Shown: one piece after another, positions 33,974 to 44,800 of the stretch
How positions within the stretch are numbered: the first letter of the stretch is position 1
Layout of the letters: the number at the start of each line of letters is the position of its first letter
Assembly: GCF_024166365.1 (NCBI RefSeq)
Contig: NC_064834.1
Span: 54,354,001 to 54,418,000 of the forward strand
Source of the DNA: Elephas maximus indicus
Lineage: Eukaryota; Chordata; Mammalia; Proboscidea; Elephantidae
DNA length: 64,000 bases
Reading direction: 5' to 3'
Translations under genes and position numbers: made by a program
The notes under the pieces: generated by a model
The model's database searches: none
The model's input: only the letters and a program-made list of their open reading frames with translations
What the model was told of the DNA's origin: nothing

Positions 33974-35050
33974 CTGTTAAATGGGGGAATGACAGTCTGT
34001 TTAACAAATGGTGCTGGCATAACTGGATATATATCTGCAAAAAAATGAAACAAGACCCATACCTCACACCATGCACAAAAACTAACTCAAAATGGCTGAA
34101 AGACTTAAATATAAAATCCAAAACGATAAAGATCATGGAAGAAAAAATAGGGACAATGCTAGGAGCCCTAATACATGACATAAACAGAATAAAACCCATA
34201 ACTAACACTGCACAAACACCAGAAGAGAAACTCGATAACTTGAAGCTCCTAAAAATCAAACATTCAAGGGACAGAGTAGCAGGGGCGGGGGTCTGGGGAC
34301 CATGGTTTCAGGGGACATCTAGGTCAATTGGTATAACAAAGTTTAATAGGAAAATTTTCTGCATCCCACTTTGATGAGTGACTTCTGGGGTCTTAAAAGA
34401 AAGCAAGTAGCTGTCTAAGATGCATCAACTGGTCCCAACCTACCTGGAGCAAAGGAGAATGAAGAAACCAAAGATACAAGGAAAATATTAGCCCAGGAAA
34501 CAAAAAGGGCCACATAAACCAGAGACTCCATCAGCCCGAGACCAGAAGAACTAGATGGTGCCCGACTACCACCAATGACTGCCCTAAAAGGGAACACAAC
34601 AGAGAGTCCCTGAAGGAACAAAAGAAAAGTGAGGTGCAGAACTCAAATTTTAGTAAAAAGACCAGACTTAACGGTCTGACTGAGACTGGAGGGACCCTGG
34701 AAGACGTGGTCCCTGGAATCTCTGTTAGCCCCAAACTGAGACCATTCCCGAAGCCAATTCTTCAGACAAAGATTAGACTCGACTATAAAACATAAAATGA
34801 TACATAAGAGTGTACTTCTTAGCTCAAATCATGAGACTAAATGGGTAGCTCCTGTCTGGAGGCGAGGTGAGAAGGCAGAAAGGGACCGGTGCTGGTTGAA
34901 TGGACATAGGAAATCTGGGGTCGAAAGGGGGAGTGTGCTGTCACATTACAGAGAGAGCAACTAGGGTCACATAACAATGTGTGTATAAATTTTCGTATGA
35001 GAAACTAACTTAAGTGTAAACTTTCACTTAAAAGACAATTAAAAAAATTT
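33974..35050 (+). mobile_element. Outer L1 continued: end of ORF2 and 3' UTR
   Basis: A 141-codon open frame (33949-34374) contains WLKDLNIKSKTIKIMEEKIG and NLKLLKIKHSRD, the L1 ORF2 C-terminal region, picking up where 27589 left off. After about 34275 the sequence jumps to the L1 3' UTR ('ggggtctggggaccatggtt'), so several hundred bases of ORF2 end are deleted. It ends in an A-rich tail at about 35035-35050. Confidence 0.85.
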
Positions 35051-35625
35051 TTCCAAGACAAATTGTCAAATAACCTTATATACAAAGACCTAGATGTAGT
35101 AACTATATGGAGAACCTCCTATCAAAAGGCCTAATTGCTTAATACAGTGATCTAGGCCTGATTACCTTATACAAAGACCTGAATCTAATGATCTTGACAA
35201 AAACCTATTTGGTTATAAATTCTTGTGAGACAGAACCCCCACGGTGCTGTATCCTTTACCTGGCTTCCTCCCATACAGTGTTATATTGCAAAATCCCTTC
35301 CTTTGCTGGGCTCCCCCTGCAAGCTTTGTATTAGAATCCTACTTTTGCTCAAAGGTTATATGTAAACCCCATTGCACCTGCCTAGTATGGTTAAGAATGT
35401 GGCTGATGTAACTTGTATGAACTCTCTACTTCTAATCTCTTTTAAAAGTAACCTGCCTGCCTGCCCTTGGTGAGCAATCTTGGCAGCAGTAAGCACTGAC
35501 TGACGCCATTTCCTTGCACAATGAAATAAATGTGCCCTCTGTTCTCCTACCTCAGTCTCTCGTTTAATGGCCAACACGAGTAATGTCAAGTAAGAACCTG
35601 AGGTTTCTACCCAGTAACGTTTCTG
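35051..35625 (+). mobile_element. Probable retroviral LTR with start of leader
   Basis: AATAAA at about 35524 with a following 'tgtgccctctgttctcctac' stretch, and 'tttctggtgagccaggcagg' after the inferred end, give the layout LTR then primer-site-like sequence. The family is not recognised and no partner LTR was found. Confidence 0.5.
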
Positions 35626-35979
35626 GTGAGCCAGGCAGGGGCTGTCTGCTCAGTTCCAGGGGGGATCGAAAAACATAACAGCTCCGATGTTTGGCGGCAC
35701 CAGATTTCTCCTAGAGACCTTAGAGCAGCTCTGAAAGCCAATCCCCTCTAAGGACCCAAATGATGGCTCTGTGAGAGACATGAAACACACCTGGGTTGTT
35801 TGGTTAAATGCCTAGGTAAAGCCTTAAAAGAGTCCCAAGAAGTGGGAGGAATTGACTGCTGAGGGCATAAAAGGCTCAGCTACCTGTTGAATTGGTGCGC
35901 TGGATTAGCTTGTGTGAGTGTGTAAGTGTGTGTATCTAGAGAATGGAGAATGTTCAAGGGATCCCAAAATGTAGCCCGC

Positions 35980-36132
35980 TAAGCTGCAGCCTTAAGAGCT
36001 GGGAACAGAGACTCGGAAAGACACGGCTCTGGCAGCATGCTTGTCCGCTTTCCAGTTTTGCCTCTTTGAACATATGCCGAATAAAACCTTTCTTTTTGCT
36101 TTACTAAACTTTGTGGTGTTTTCACCCTACAT
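35980..36132 (+). mobile_element. LTR 3' fragment, 'GCATGCTTGTC' family
   Basis: 'cacggctctggcagcatgct' then 'cctctttgaacatatgccg', AATAAA at about 36081 and the end 'gtgttttcaccctaca' match the LTRs at 37432-37725 (inverted) and 39040-39431. The 5' extent is not clear. Confidence 0.65.
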
Positions 36133-36847
36133 GATTTAGTTGCTCGAGAGGTTCTAAAACCACGAATCCAGTGGACCTCAAGGAGACCTGGGCTGCAGAA
36201 CAGAAGCTGGCAAAAAGAGAGGTCCTATCTTTTGCACTCAAACATTTGCACCCACTTCCGTTTGACACCCAAAGGCTGAGTGCTCCCAGAAAATGGGTCT
36301 TTTGTTATTTTTCTCACGTTTTCTTGGGCATATTTGTTTGAAAAACTGATTAAGGAGACTCTTCCTTAGATTTTTGCTTGATTGTTTGTATTAAGAGTGG
36401 TATCTAGTAATCTTTGGTGATCTGGATTTGGGTGTTTGAAACGTTAGAGAAGTAAGTCTATTTTCAAAGAGCTCTGAGCCCGTATAAGCCGCAGAAATTC
36501 AGGCACGAGTCCACCAGTGAAAGCGATTAGGGTGGCAGCTGGCACTCATCACGAGTGACTCCCACCTTGACAGGATAAGGTGGTTGCGAGACAGGCTAGA
36601 GTACTAGGCTACCTGACACCCACAAGATAACACTTGTGCAACGAAGGTAAATATTGGTCTAAGCAAAACACTGTCCAAACCCCGTGGCGTTCCTTCCTAG
36701 GTTTACTTTTGTGATTCAGAGAAAACCTAGAATATAGAACTCTGTTCTGCCAAATTTGCAGGGAGAAGTGGTAGCTCTGTACCTGTTTTATGATATAGTT
36801 TCTCAACAAAGGATCACAATGTTAAAAATAAAAGCATCAGTAGATAC
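36133..36847. other. Unassigned intergenic stretch between LTR remnants
   Basis: I recognise no gene or repeat here. By position it could be leader or interior sequence of an LTR element, but no frame or primer site is convincing. Confidence 0.3.
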
Positions 36848-37431
36848 TGTTATAGTTTGGGGTCTTTAGGGACCTCCCCTCCAAGGGCTCTTGTCTGACC
36901 CGCAAGAAATAATTACTCGGGGAGACTTGACTGGCTCGCTAGAAAAATCTTTATTTGAAAGAAGTAGGGGAGCCACAGAGGGTACAGCACTCCTACAGAC
37001 TGCTCCCGCACACAAGTCTTTGTCTTGTGCTTTTATTGTTCGCTAAGAAAAGGAAGTGGGGTAATAGCGAATCAGCAGCTGGGATTTCAGATAATTCCTT
37101 TTTTGGTATCAGCAGTCCCACGTGGCTCTTTAGTCCCTTATCTGTGTGAGCACTCTGCCAGTGAGATGGAATCCGTGACAAAGGCTTCTGGGAAGGCTGG
37201 CAGCACTCATTATGGTCTATACGTTACACAGAGGTCGGGGCTGTTTGTCATACCAGGAGGGGCGGAAACAAAGCTTTATGAGTCTCACCGAATCCGTTTC
37301 TTTATTCTCAGAACTGTTGACTCGAGAGAGATGACGTTAGCACAGTACTTTTTTAAAAGTTTCCTCTCAATCTGTTCTGCCTATCTCGATACTTTACTTT
37401 CCAATTGGAGGAACTAGTATATTTAAGGTTG
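36848..37431 (-). mobile_element. Probable LTR (minus strand)
   Basis: On the minus strand it carries AAATAAA (about 36949-36955) and ends in 'gaccccaaactataaca', a CA terminus about 100 nt after the poly(A) signal. It abuts the next minus-strand LTR. The family is not recognised. Confidence 0.5.
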
Positions 37432-37725
37432 TTGTAGGGGAAAAACATTACAAAGTTTAGTAAAACAAAAAGAAAGTTTTATTCAGCATATATTCAAAAA
37501 GACAACAGCAGGAAGTGGACAAACATGCTGCTAGAGCCAAGTCTGCCCAATTGCAAAGAAATATTAACAGAATAGACAGAAGTGGGAAAACGGACAAGCA
37601 TGCTGCCACAGCCACATCTGCCCAAGTCCAATGAAAGTTACCGAGTCATCAGTATATATATTAACATTACAAATGGACAAAACCATTGAAAGCTTCACCT
37701 TTTCATAGGTTGGCTAGAAACTGTC
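37432..37725 (-). mobile_element. LTR, 'GCATGCTTGTC' family (minus strand)
   Basis: Its reverse complement runs parallel to 39130-39431: shared 'tggctgtggcagcatgcttg', a second 'ggctctagcagcatg' block, AATAAA, 'ctttctttttg' and the 'cccctaca' end. The two copies form a widely spaced inverted pair. Confidence 0.75.
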
Positions 37726-37867
37726 CTACATTTTGAATTGTCTCTGGTTCTTAGTTTGCTTGTTTACTCTCTTTTATGTCTCAAAAGAGATCAACTCAAG
37801 ATCACCCTATCCTGTCTAATTAACATAATAAAAGAACAACCCGTTCCTAAATGGGATTATAACCACA

Positions 37868-38037
37868 GGTATAGAAACCAAAAACCGATTGCCATCAAGT
37901 CACTTCCAACTCATAGGGACCCTAAAGGAAAGAAAAGAACTGCCCCATAGGGTTTCCAAGGAGTAGCTGGTGGATTCGAATGGCCACCCTTTTGGTTAGC
38001 AGTCAAGCTCTTAACCAGTGGACCGTCAGAGCTCCAA
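37868..38037 (-). repeat. AfroSINE
   Basis: Plus-strand 'ttgccatcaagtcacttcca' through 'gtttccaaggagtagctggt' to 'gctcttaaccagtggaccg' is the inverted AfroSINE. It splits an older repeat whose right part ends 'acacaattcaatctataaca' at about 38100. Confidence 0.9.
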
Positions 38038-38360
38038 CACAGGCATAGAGGTTAGGATTTTCAACACATATTTTGGGGAGACACAATTCAATCTATAACA
38101 ATTGGGTTTTTGAGAAGTGCTGAGTTCAGAGATAAATGGTCATAACCAGGTTGATACCATTTGTAGAAGCCTGGTTACTTGGATGAGGTTTTTGTTGATT
38201 GTTTGGCACTCTGCGGTATGATTATTGCAGCAGATCTGTCCCTGACTGACTGACTTTCAGAAGCAAGGGTCAGATCCTGATTGGTTTCCAAAAGGATGTT
38301 TACTGAGGCAAGTTGTCTTTGATTGACTAAACAGATTTAAAACCAGTTCTGGGGGTGTAT

Positions 38361-38655
38361 TAGTTTTCTATTGTTGTATAACAACAGCACCACAAATTTT
38401 GCAGCTTAAAACAACACATATTTATTATCTGATAGTTTTTGCGACTCAGGAATCCGAGCACTACTTTAGGAGGTTATCTCCTTAGGGTCTCAAACAGCTG
38501 CAATCAAGAAGTTGGCCAGGGCTGGGTTCTCATCTGGAGGCTCTACTGGAAAAGGCCTTGTTTCCCTGCTCACCTGGTTGTTAGCAGCATTCAGTTCCTT
38601 GTGGTTGTAGGACTAAGTGCTTCCATTTTTTTTGCTGGCTGTCATCTGGAACCTC
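38361..38655 (+). mobile_element. MLT1-like LTR, left part
   Basis: 'gcagcttaaaacaacacata', 'tctcatctggaggctctact' and 'ttccttgtggttgtaggact' are characteristic of an old MLT1-type MaLR LTR. Its right part is at 39432-39703. Confidence 0.7.
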
Positions 38656-38819
38656 AGCCCTCACTGACTAGGTGCTGTTTGTAGTTCTGATTTAGGAAAT
38701 AATACTAGAGCCATTATTCCCTGTCCTTGAGTGTAAAGAATGTGATCCAGCTGGATCCACAAGCACTCAGAAGGACACATCCGACTGGGCCCTGAGGTAA
38801 AAAACAATAGCTAGGACAA

Positions 38820-39045
38820 TCTTTGAGTCGGAATCGACTTGACGGCACTGGTTTTTTCTTTGTTTTAGGGCAATCTTTAGGGAATCTTTCACGTAAACAA
38901 ATCATAAACAACACAAAAGACCCACATATTTTCCACTCTTATCTTTTTCTGTTAGCATTTAGTGAGTAGTAAGATTTGTTGGGAAACCCTGGTGGTTTAG
39001 TGGTTAAGAGCTACGGCTGGTAGCCAAAAGGTCAGCAGTTCAACT
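38820..39045 (+). repeat. AfroSINE fragments (tail piece about 38823-38862, head piece about 38983-39045)
   Basis: The tail 'gagtcggaatcgacttgacg' and, separately, the head 'ggtggtttagtggttaagag' with 'ccaaaaggtcagcagttcaa' are parts of AfroSINEs that inserted in the interrupting LTR. Confidence 0.75.
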
Positions 39046-39431
39046 AGATTTGTTGGACCAGTGAAGACACTCCTGACTGTCCTTACTGAAACCTGTACCA
39101 ATGATTATTAAGAAAATCAAAATGTAGAATCGCAGTGATTTAGCAGTTTTCAGCCAATCTGTGAAACGGTGATGTTTTCAATGATTTTACCCATTTGTAA
39201 TGTTAATATACTGATGATTCTGTAGTATTTCCTTGGACTTAGGCAGGCATGGCTGTGGCAGCATGCTTGTCTGTTTTCCCACTTTTGTCTGTTCTGTAAT
39301 ATTCCTTGGACTTGGATAGACATGGCTCTAGCAGCATGCTTGTCTCTTTCCTACTTTTGCCTCTTTGAACACATGCCAAATAAAACCTTTCTTTTTGCTT
39401 TACTATAACTTTATGGTGTTTTTACCATAGA
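39046..39431 (+). mobile_element. LTR, 'GCATGCTTGTC' family, inserted in the MLT1-like LTR
   Basis: It contains 'ggctgtggcagcatgcttgt', a second such block ('ctctagcagcatgcttgtct'), AATAAA at about 39379 and an end near 'ggtgtttttaccata'. MLT1-like sequence resumes right after it. The 5' part probably reaches back to about 38656 with SINEs inside. Confidence 0.7.
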
Positions 39432-39703
39432 ACAGTTCCTTGTCACATGCGGTTCCCCAAAATGGCTGCTTGCTTCCTCATAGCCAACAAGGGAGAGACT
39501 CCAGCTAAATGAACTTTACAGTCTTATATGATATAATCACATAATCATGTGCATGTAATCACGTACCCCCATCACTTTTGCTGTATACTATTAGAAGCAA
39601 GTCACGGGTCCTGTCCACTTTCAAGGGTCGAGGACCACAGAGGGGCATAAACACCAGGAGGTGAGGATCATGGAGGCCACCTTAAGAGTCTGTCTACCAC
39701 AGG
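39432..39703 (+). mobile_element. MLT1-like LTR, right part
   Basis: 'ggttccccaaaatggctgct', 'gtcttatatgatataatcac', 'tcacgggtcctgtccacttt' and the end 'gagtctgtctaccacag' complete the old LTR begun at 38361. Confidence 0.75.
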
Positions 39704-39734
39704 TGCCTATTTGTTATCATGGCTATAGAACAAG

Positions 39735-40291
39735 CAATCTTTTTTTTTTTTTAATATAATATCCTTTATTTAGAAGACAAAGAACTAGACAATTTTTTAT
39801 TAATATGAATTATGTTCATTCTCAAAATAGAGAATGAACTAATGATTAGAAAATACTTGTTTTTTTAATTGTGCTTTAGGTGAAAGTTTACAGAGCAAAT
39901 TAGTTTCTCATTCAACAATTAATATACCAGTTGTTTTGTTGACATTGGTTGGAATTTCTGTGATGTGTCAATACTCTCCTTCTCCACTCTAGGTAGAATA
40001 ATCAATCTTTTCCTATATTTGTGGATATGGAACAACTGGAGTCCCATACACTGCTGTTTGGAATGGAAAATGGTAATCTACTTTGAAAAATGGTTTGACA
40101 GTTTCTTGAAAAGTTAGACAAATACTTACCATATGACCCAGCAATTCCACTCCTACATATTGACCCAAGTGAAATAAAAACATCCCACATAAAGGCTTGT
40201 ATATGAATGTTTATAACAACTTTATTCATAATAGCCCCAAAGTGGAAACAACCCAGTGTGCATCAACAGGTGAGTAGAAAAACAAAATGAT
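39735..40291. mobile_element. L1 fragments: 3' UTR start (minus, about 39858-39990) and old ORF2 3' end (plus, about 40010-40285)
   Basis: 'gtgctttaggtgaaagttta' is the antisense start of the afrotherian L1 3' UTR. The second piece ('atgacccagcaattccactc', 'taatagccccaaagtggaaa') is older L1 and continues at 40623 after LTR and SINE insertions. Confidence 0.75.
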
Positions 40292-40458
40292 GACAAGGAC
40301 CTTTCTCCAGAGGCAACAGAGAGAGAAAGCCTTCCCCTGGAGCCGACAGCCTGAATTTAGACTTGTAACCTACTAGACTGTGAGAGAATAAATTTCTCTT
40401 TTGTTAAAGCCATCCACTTGTGGTATTTCTGTTATAGCAGCACTAGATGACTAAGACA
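40292..40458 (+). mobile_element. MaLR-like LTR, 3' fragment
   Basis: 'gaaagccttcccctggagcc' through AATAAA (about 40388) to 'gcagcactagatgactaaga' and 'ca' is the 3' third of the 16641-18570 family LTR. Confidence 0.8.
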
Positions 40459-40622
40459 GCTGCTAACCAAAAGGTTGCCAGTTCAAGTCTACCCAGAGAT
40501 ACTTTAGAAGAAAGGCCTGATGATCTACTTGCAAAAATTCAGCTCATGAAGAAAGCCCCATGGACTACTCTGACGCACATGGGGTTGCCGTGAGTCGGAC
40601 TCAACTTGATAGCAACTGGAAA
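40459..40622 (+). repeat. AfroSINE, longer subtype, headless
   Basis: It begins in the head at 'gctgctaaccaaaaggttgc', contains the longer-subtype body 'gaagaaaggcctgatgatct' and 'actactctgacgcacatggg', and ends 'caacttgatagcaactgg'. Confidence 0.85.
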
Positions 40623-40965
40623 AAAAATAAGAAGGAACAGACTAGTGGTACGTACAACATAGATGACTCTCGGAATCATTATGTTGAAAGAGACCAGACA
40701 AAAAAAGAGTACTTCCCGTATGATTCCATTTATATAACACTCTAGAAATGCAAATTAATCTATAGTACCAGAAAGCAGATTAGTTGTTGCCTGGGGTGGC
40801 GGGTAGGAGAGATGGGGCACTTGGAAACTTCTGAGGAAAATATTCTGTGTCTTAATAGAGGTGGTAGTTCACAGGTGTATACATCTGTCACACTCATCAA
40901 ATTGTACACCTTAAAAGAATGCAGTTACTGTACATAAATTATACCTCAAGAAAGATGATTAAGAA
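40623..40965 (+). mobile_element. Old L1 3' end
   Basis: 'gtatgattccatttatataa', 'gattagttgttgcctggggt' and 'acctcaagaaagatgattaa' mark an L1M-type 3' region. Confidence 0.75.
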
Positions 40966-41194
40966 CAAGAATTAAATGAATCAACAGAGACATTTGGTCT
41001 AGACATTTGGGTAAGAAAATAAGGTTGAGAGTGAGTACAGGCTAATTTTGAACAAAATTTGCAATATAATGCCATTCCCATCTTTCTTGTGCATTATTCA
41101 AAAAAAGACACGGAACTACAAGAAACATTTTACATATTTATTCACTTCCAAGGTGATAATCAGTTTGTATCTCATAAAGAGATTATTTGCCATT

Positions 41195-41620
41195 AAAAAT
41201 TGTGAGTGATGCTGAGCACTTTTTACATTTATTAGCCATTCGAATTTCTTTTTCCTTGACTTGCCTGTTTGTATCCTTTGCCCATTTTTTTATTGGGTTG
41301 TTCTTCCTAGTTCATTTGTTTACGCGCTTGTCTGTCTTAGCCTGGCAGCTCATTGGAGACAAGGGCTGGATGTATCTCATTTCTTTCTCTATCCCCAACC
41401 TAGCACAGTGTTTGGCATTTAATTCATGAAATGTTTGTTAATATTGAACAGAATGAACTTAATTCGTCCTCATAACCCTTTGGAGACTTTAGCATTATTC
41501 TATTTTACAGATGAGGAGCTTGAGACACAGGTTCAGTAACTTGCTGTCACTCTGCTGCTTAGTATCAAAATTGGAAGTGTAATCCAGGTCTTCTAATCCT
41601 AAACTAGGGATTGACTGAAA
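41195..41620. repeat. L1 scrap (minus, about 41195-41320) and MIR/L2 scrap (about 41505-41610)
   Basis: 'tcctttgcccatttttttat' is antisense L1. 'attttacagatgaggagctt' with 'gagacacaggttcagtaact' is MIR/L2-like. Confidence 0.6.
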
Positions 41621-41689
41621 TAGTCCTCCTTCTCCTCTAGAGACGTTTGCCTGGGCCCTCAACTGCGTATTTTAAATTTATTTAAAGTT

Positions 41690-41835
41690 GGCAAAGAGCA
41701 TCCTCCGTTAAGCGCAGGCGTCCTTTCTTTTTCCCACGATTGGAAAAAAGTGCGTCCTCTTTTTCTTCCGCATTAACCTCTTTTGGCTCCGGCGACTCGC
41801 CATCATCAGTGCGGAGGCGTTCGCCAGCTAAGGCG
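41690..41835 (+). promoter_or_regulatory. BORCS7 promoter and 5' UTR
   Basis: CpG-richer DNA just upstream of the ATG, without a TATA box and with an inverted CCAAT box (GATTGG, about 41738). An ETS-like TTCCGC lies near 41766. The start site is not defined by sequence. A housekeeping-type promoter is inferred. Confidence 0.55.
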
Positions 41836-44800
41836 ATGGCGACTGGGGCACCGGATTCTCAAGCTCGCTTCGGTCAGTCCGTGAAAGGGCTTCTCACCGA
41901 GAAGGTGAACACCTGTGGTACTGACGTGATCGCGCTCACCAAACAGGTGCTGAAGGGCTCCCGGAGCTCCGAGGTGAGGTGAAAATGGGCTCTCCGAGAC
42001 TAATACCCCTTTCTTGGCTGTGAGCCATAGGGTCGTGTTGCATCCTGGGAGTTGTAGGCTGTGACCTTGTCTCCGAGAGTTAACGCTTCGCAGAGGGCGC
42101 GGGTTGCATTCTGGGGCGTGTAGTCTCCGGTTAGGACTAAACCAAAAAAAATTCACTGCCGTTGAGTGGATTCCGACTCTTAGCGACCCTATAGGACAGA
42201 GTAGAACTTCCCCGTGGAGTTTTCAAGGCTGTAAATCATTATGGAAGCAGGCTGCCACATCTTTCTCCCCCAGAACGGGTGGGTGTCGAGCTCACTGACC
42301 TTACAGTCAGCAGCCCAGCGCTGTAACCACAGCGCAGCCCGCCTCCCTCCGCCTCCCCATAGGACTAGAGGTGGGTGGTTGCCGTCTAGTCCATTCGGAC
42401 TCTAGCGACCCTATAGTACAGAGTAGAACTGCCCCATAGGGTTTCCTAGGCTGTAATTTGTAGGGTCGCTATGAGTCGGAATAGACTGGATGGCAACGGT
42501 TTTTTTGTTTAAAACATTAAAAAGAATCTTTACGGGAGCAGAGCACCAGATCTTTTCTGTCGCAGAGCTGCTGGTGGTTTAGAACCGCTGCCCTTTCAGC
42601 TGGCAGCTGAGCGCTTAGCCATTGCAGCACCAGGCTTTTTAGGAGTAGGGTAGGGCGGAGAGAAACGAGATGATGAGAATCAGTGCTTTAAAGGGGACGG
42701 TGGATGAGATAGTAGTCCTAATCAATTTTTCAGTCGTTTTTTGGGGTTTTCTATGGTGATGATCGGTCCCTTTCACCTCCCAAAGTCCGCATAGTTTGCC
42801 CTCAGTATTCCTAATTCTTTCCACATCGTTATTTCTGGATTTATTCTTTCTTGACTTGTCATTTTGTCCACATTGTTGGTTTTTCATTTCTTAGATTAGC
42901 CATATCCTTCCTCCTGATTTCCCCCTCTCATTCCTTCTGGCTTTTCTCATCAGAAAGAACTGTATATTTACACCCTGTTTTTAACCAAAAAAGACCCAGC
43001 CATTGCATTTTTAGGTATTTATCCAAGAGAAATGAAAGTGTATGTCCACATAAAGACTTGTACATGTTCCAAGCATCTTTATTTATGGTATTTCCAAACT
43101 GAAAACAATCCAAATGCCCATTAACAGGTGAATGAATGAACAAAATGACTCAATTACTCCACTCGTAGATATTTATCCAGGAAGACACATGTCCATCCAA
43201 AGACATGTGTCTGAATGTTCGTAGCAACTTTACTCATATTAGCTTTGGGCTCAATATAATTATCTTTATAGAATTAACTTTATTGTCATGTCCTTAGCTG
43301 TTATTGATAGTGGCTCAAGAAACAACTATATGAAGAAGGTGCTTGCATTTACTATAACTCTATTGTTGAAGTCACTGACTTGGTCATCCCAAATATGCTT
43401 TGTGTGAGGTCTCACATGATACACTCTTTTTAGGATTCAGTGTCAGAGGAACGTTTGTCTCTTCTGAGGAATGGTTATGCTATCTTTTATCAAATGATAA
43501 GAATTATGTGACTCCTTGTGTTTCATGTTTTGCCTTGGTTGCATAGAAGTTTCTATTTCAGCTTTAGTGGTAGACATTTATTTCATGACTCTTTAGATTT
43601 TATGTCTGTTTAAAAGTATATACATGCATGTATATATGTGTGTTTCACACATATATGCACATATATACATGTTGTGATCACCATTGTGATCCATAGGGTT
43701 TTCATGGCTGATTTTTCAGAAGTAGATCACCAGGCCTTTCTTCCTAGTCTGTCTCAGTCTGGAAGCTTCTCTGAAACATGTTAGCATCATAGCAACATGC
43801 AAGCCGCCACTGACAGGTGCGTGGTGGCTGTACTTGAGGTGCATTGGCCAAGAATTGAACCTGGGTCTTCCACATAGAAGATGAGAATTCCACCACTGAA
43901 CCACCACTGCCCCACATACATATATACATATAGTTTGCTATGAATTGCCTTAAATTGTTTTTGAAGAGAAGCAGGTATAAAAATATAATCTTGTAGGGCA
44001 ACTTGGTCACTGGGTATAACATAGTTCATAAAGATAATGTTCTACATCCTAGTTTGGTGAGTAGCACCTGGGGCCTTAAAAGCTTACAAGTGACCCTCTA
44101 AGATACAACTATTGGACCCTGTGCTTCAGGAGCAAAAGGGAAAGAAGGCATCCAAATACTCAAAGATGAAACTAGTCTACAGGACTAATAATCTATACAA
44201 ACCACAGCCTCACCCACCTTGAGACCAGAAGAACTAGATGAAGTCTGGCTACCATCACTGACCATTCTGACCAGGGACACAATAGAAGGTCCCAGATAGA
44301 ATGGGAGAAAAATGTAGAACAAAAATCAAATTCCTAAAAAAGGCCAGACTTACTGGACCAGTGCAGGCTAGCGGAACCCCCGAGGTTATTACCCTGGGAT
44401 AATCTTTAAATTTGTAACTCAAACACTCCCAGAGGTCACCTATCAGCCAAAAGACAAAGCGGCTCATAAAATATCACCCATGAGCACTATGGTCCTCTAA
44501 AGGATCATCTAAATGAGACCTAACAGTCAATGTTTACACTAGACCAAAGATGAGAAGGTAAGGGGGGACAAAGAAGCTAGATTAATGGAAAGAGAGCAAC
44601 TAGAATGGAAATAATGAGAATGTTGACACATTGTGAAAAGTATAACTAATATCACTGAATAATATGTATAAAAAAACCCATTGCTGTCAAGTCAATTTTG
44701 ACTCAGCAAACCTATAGGACAGAGCGGAACTGCACTATAGGGCTTCCAAGGAGCGCCTGGTGGATTCAAACTGCCATCCTTTAGTTTAGCAGCAGTAGCC

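Noticed and set aside
36133-36847. A possible gene between LTR remnants
   Set aside because: Only short frames, no splice structure, and LTRs on both sides; most likely decayed element interior.
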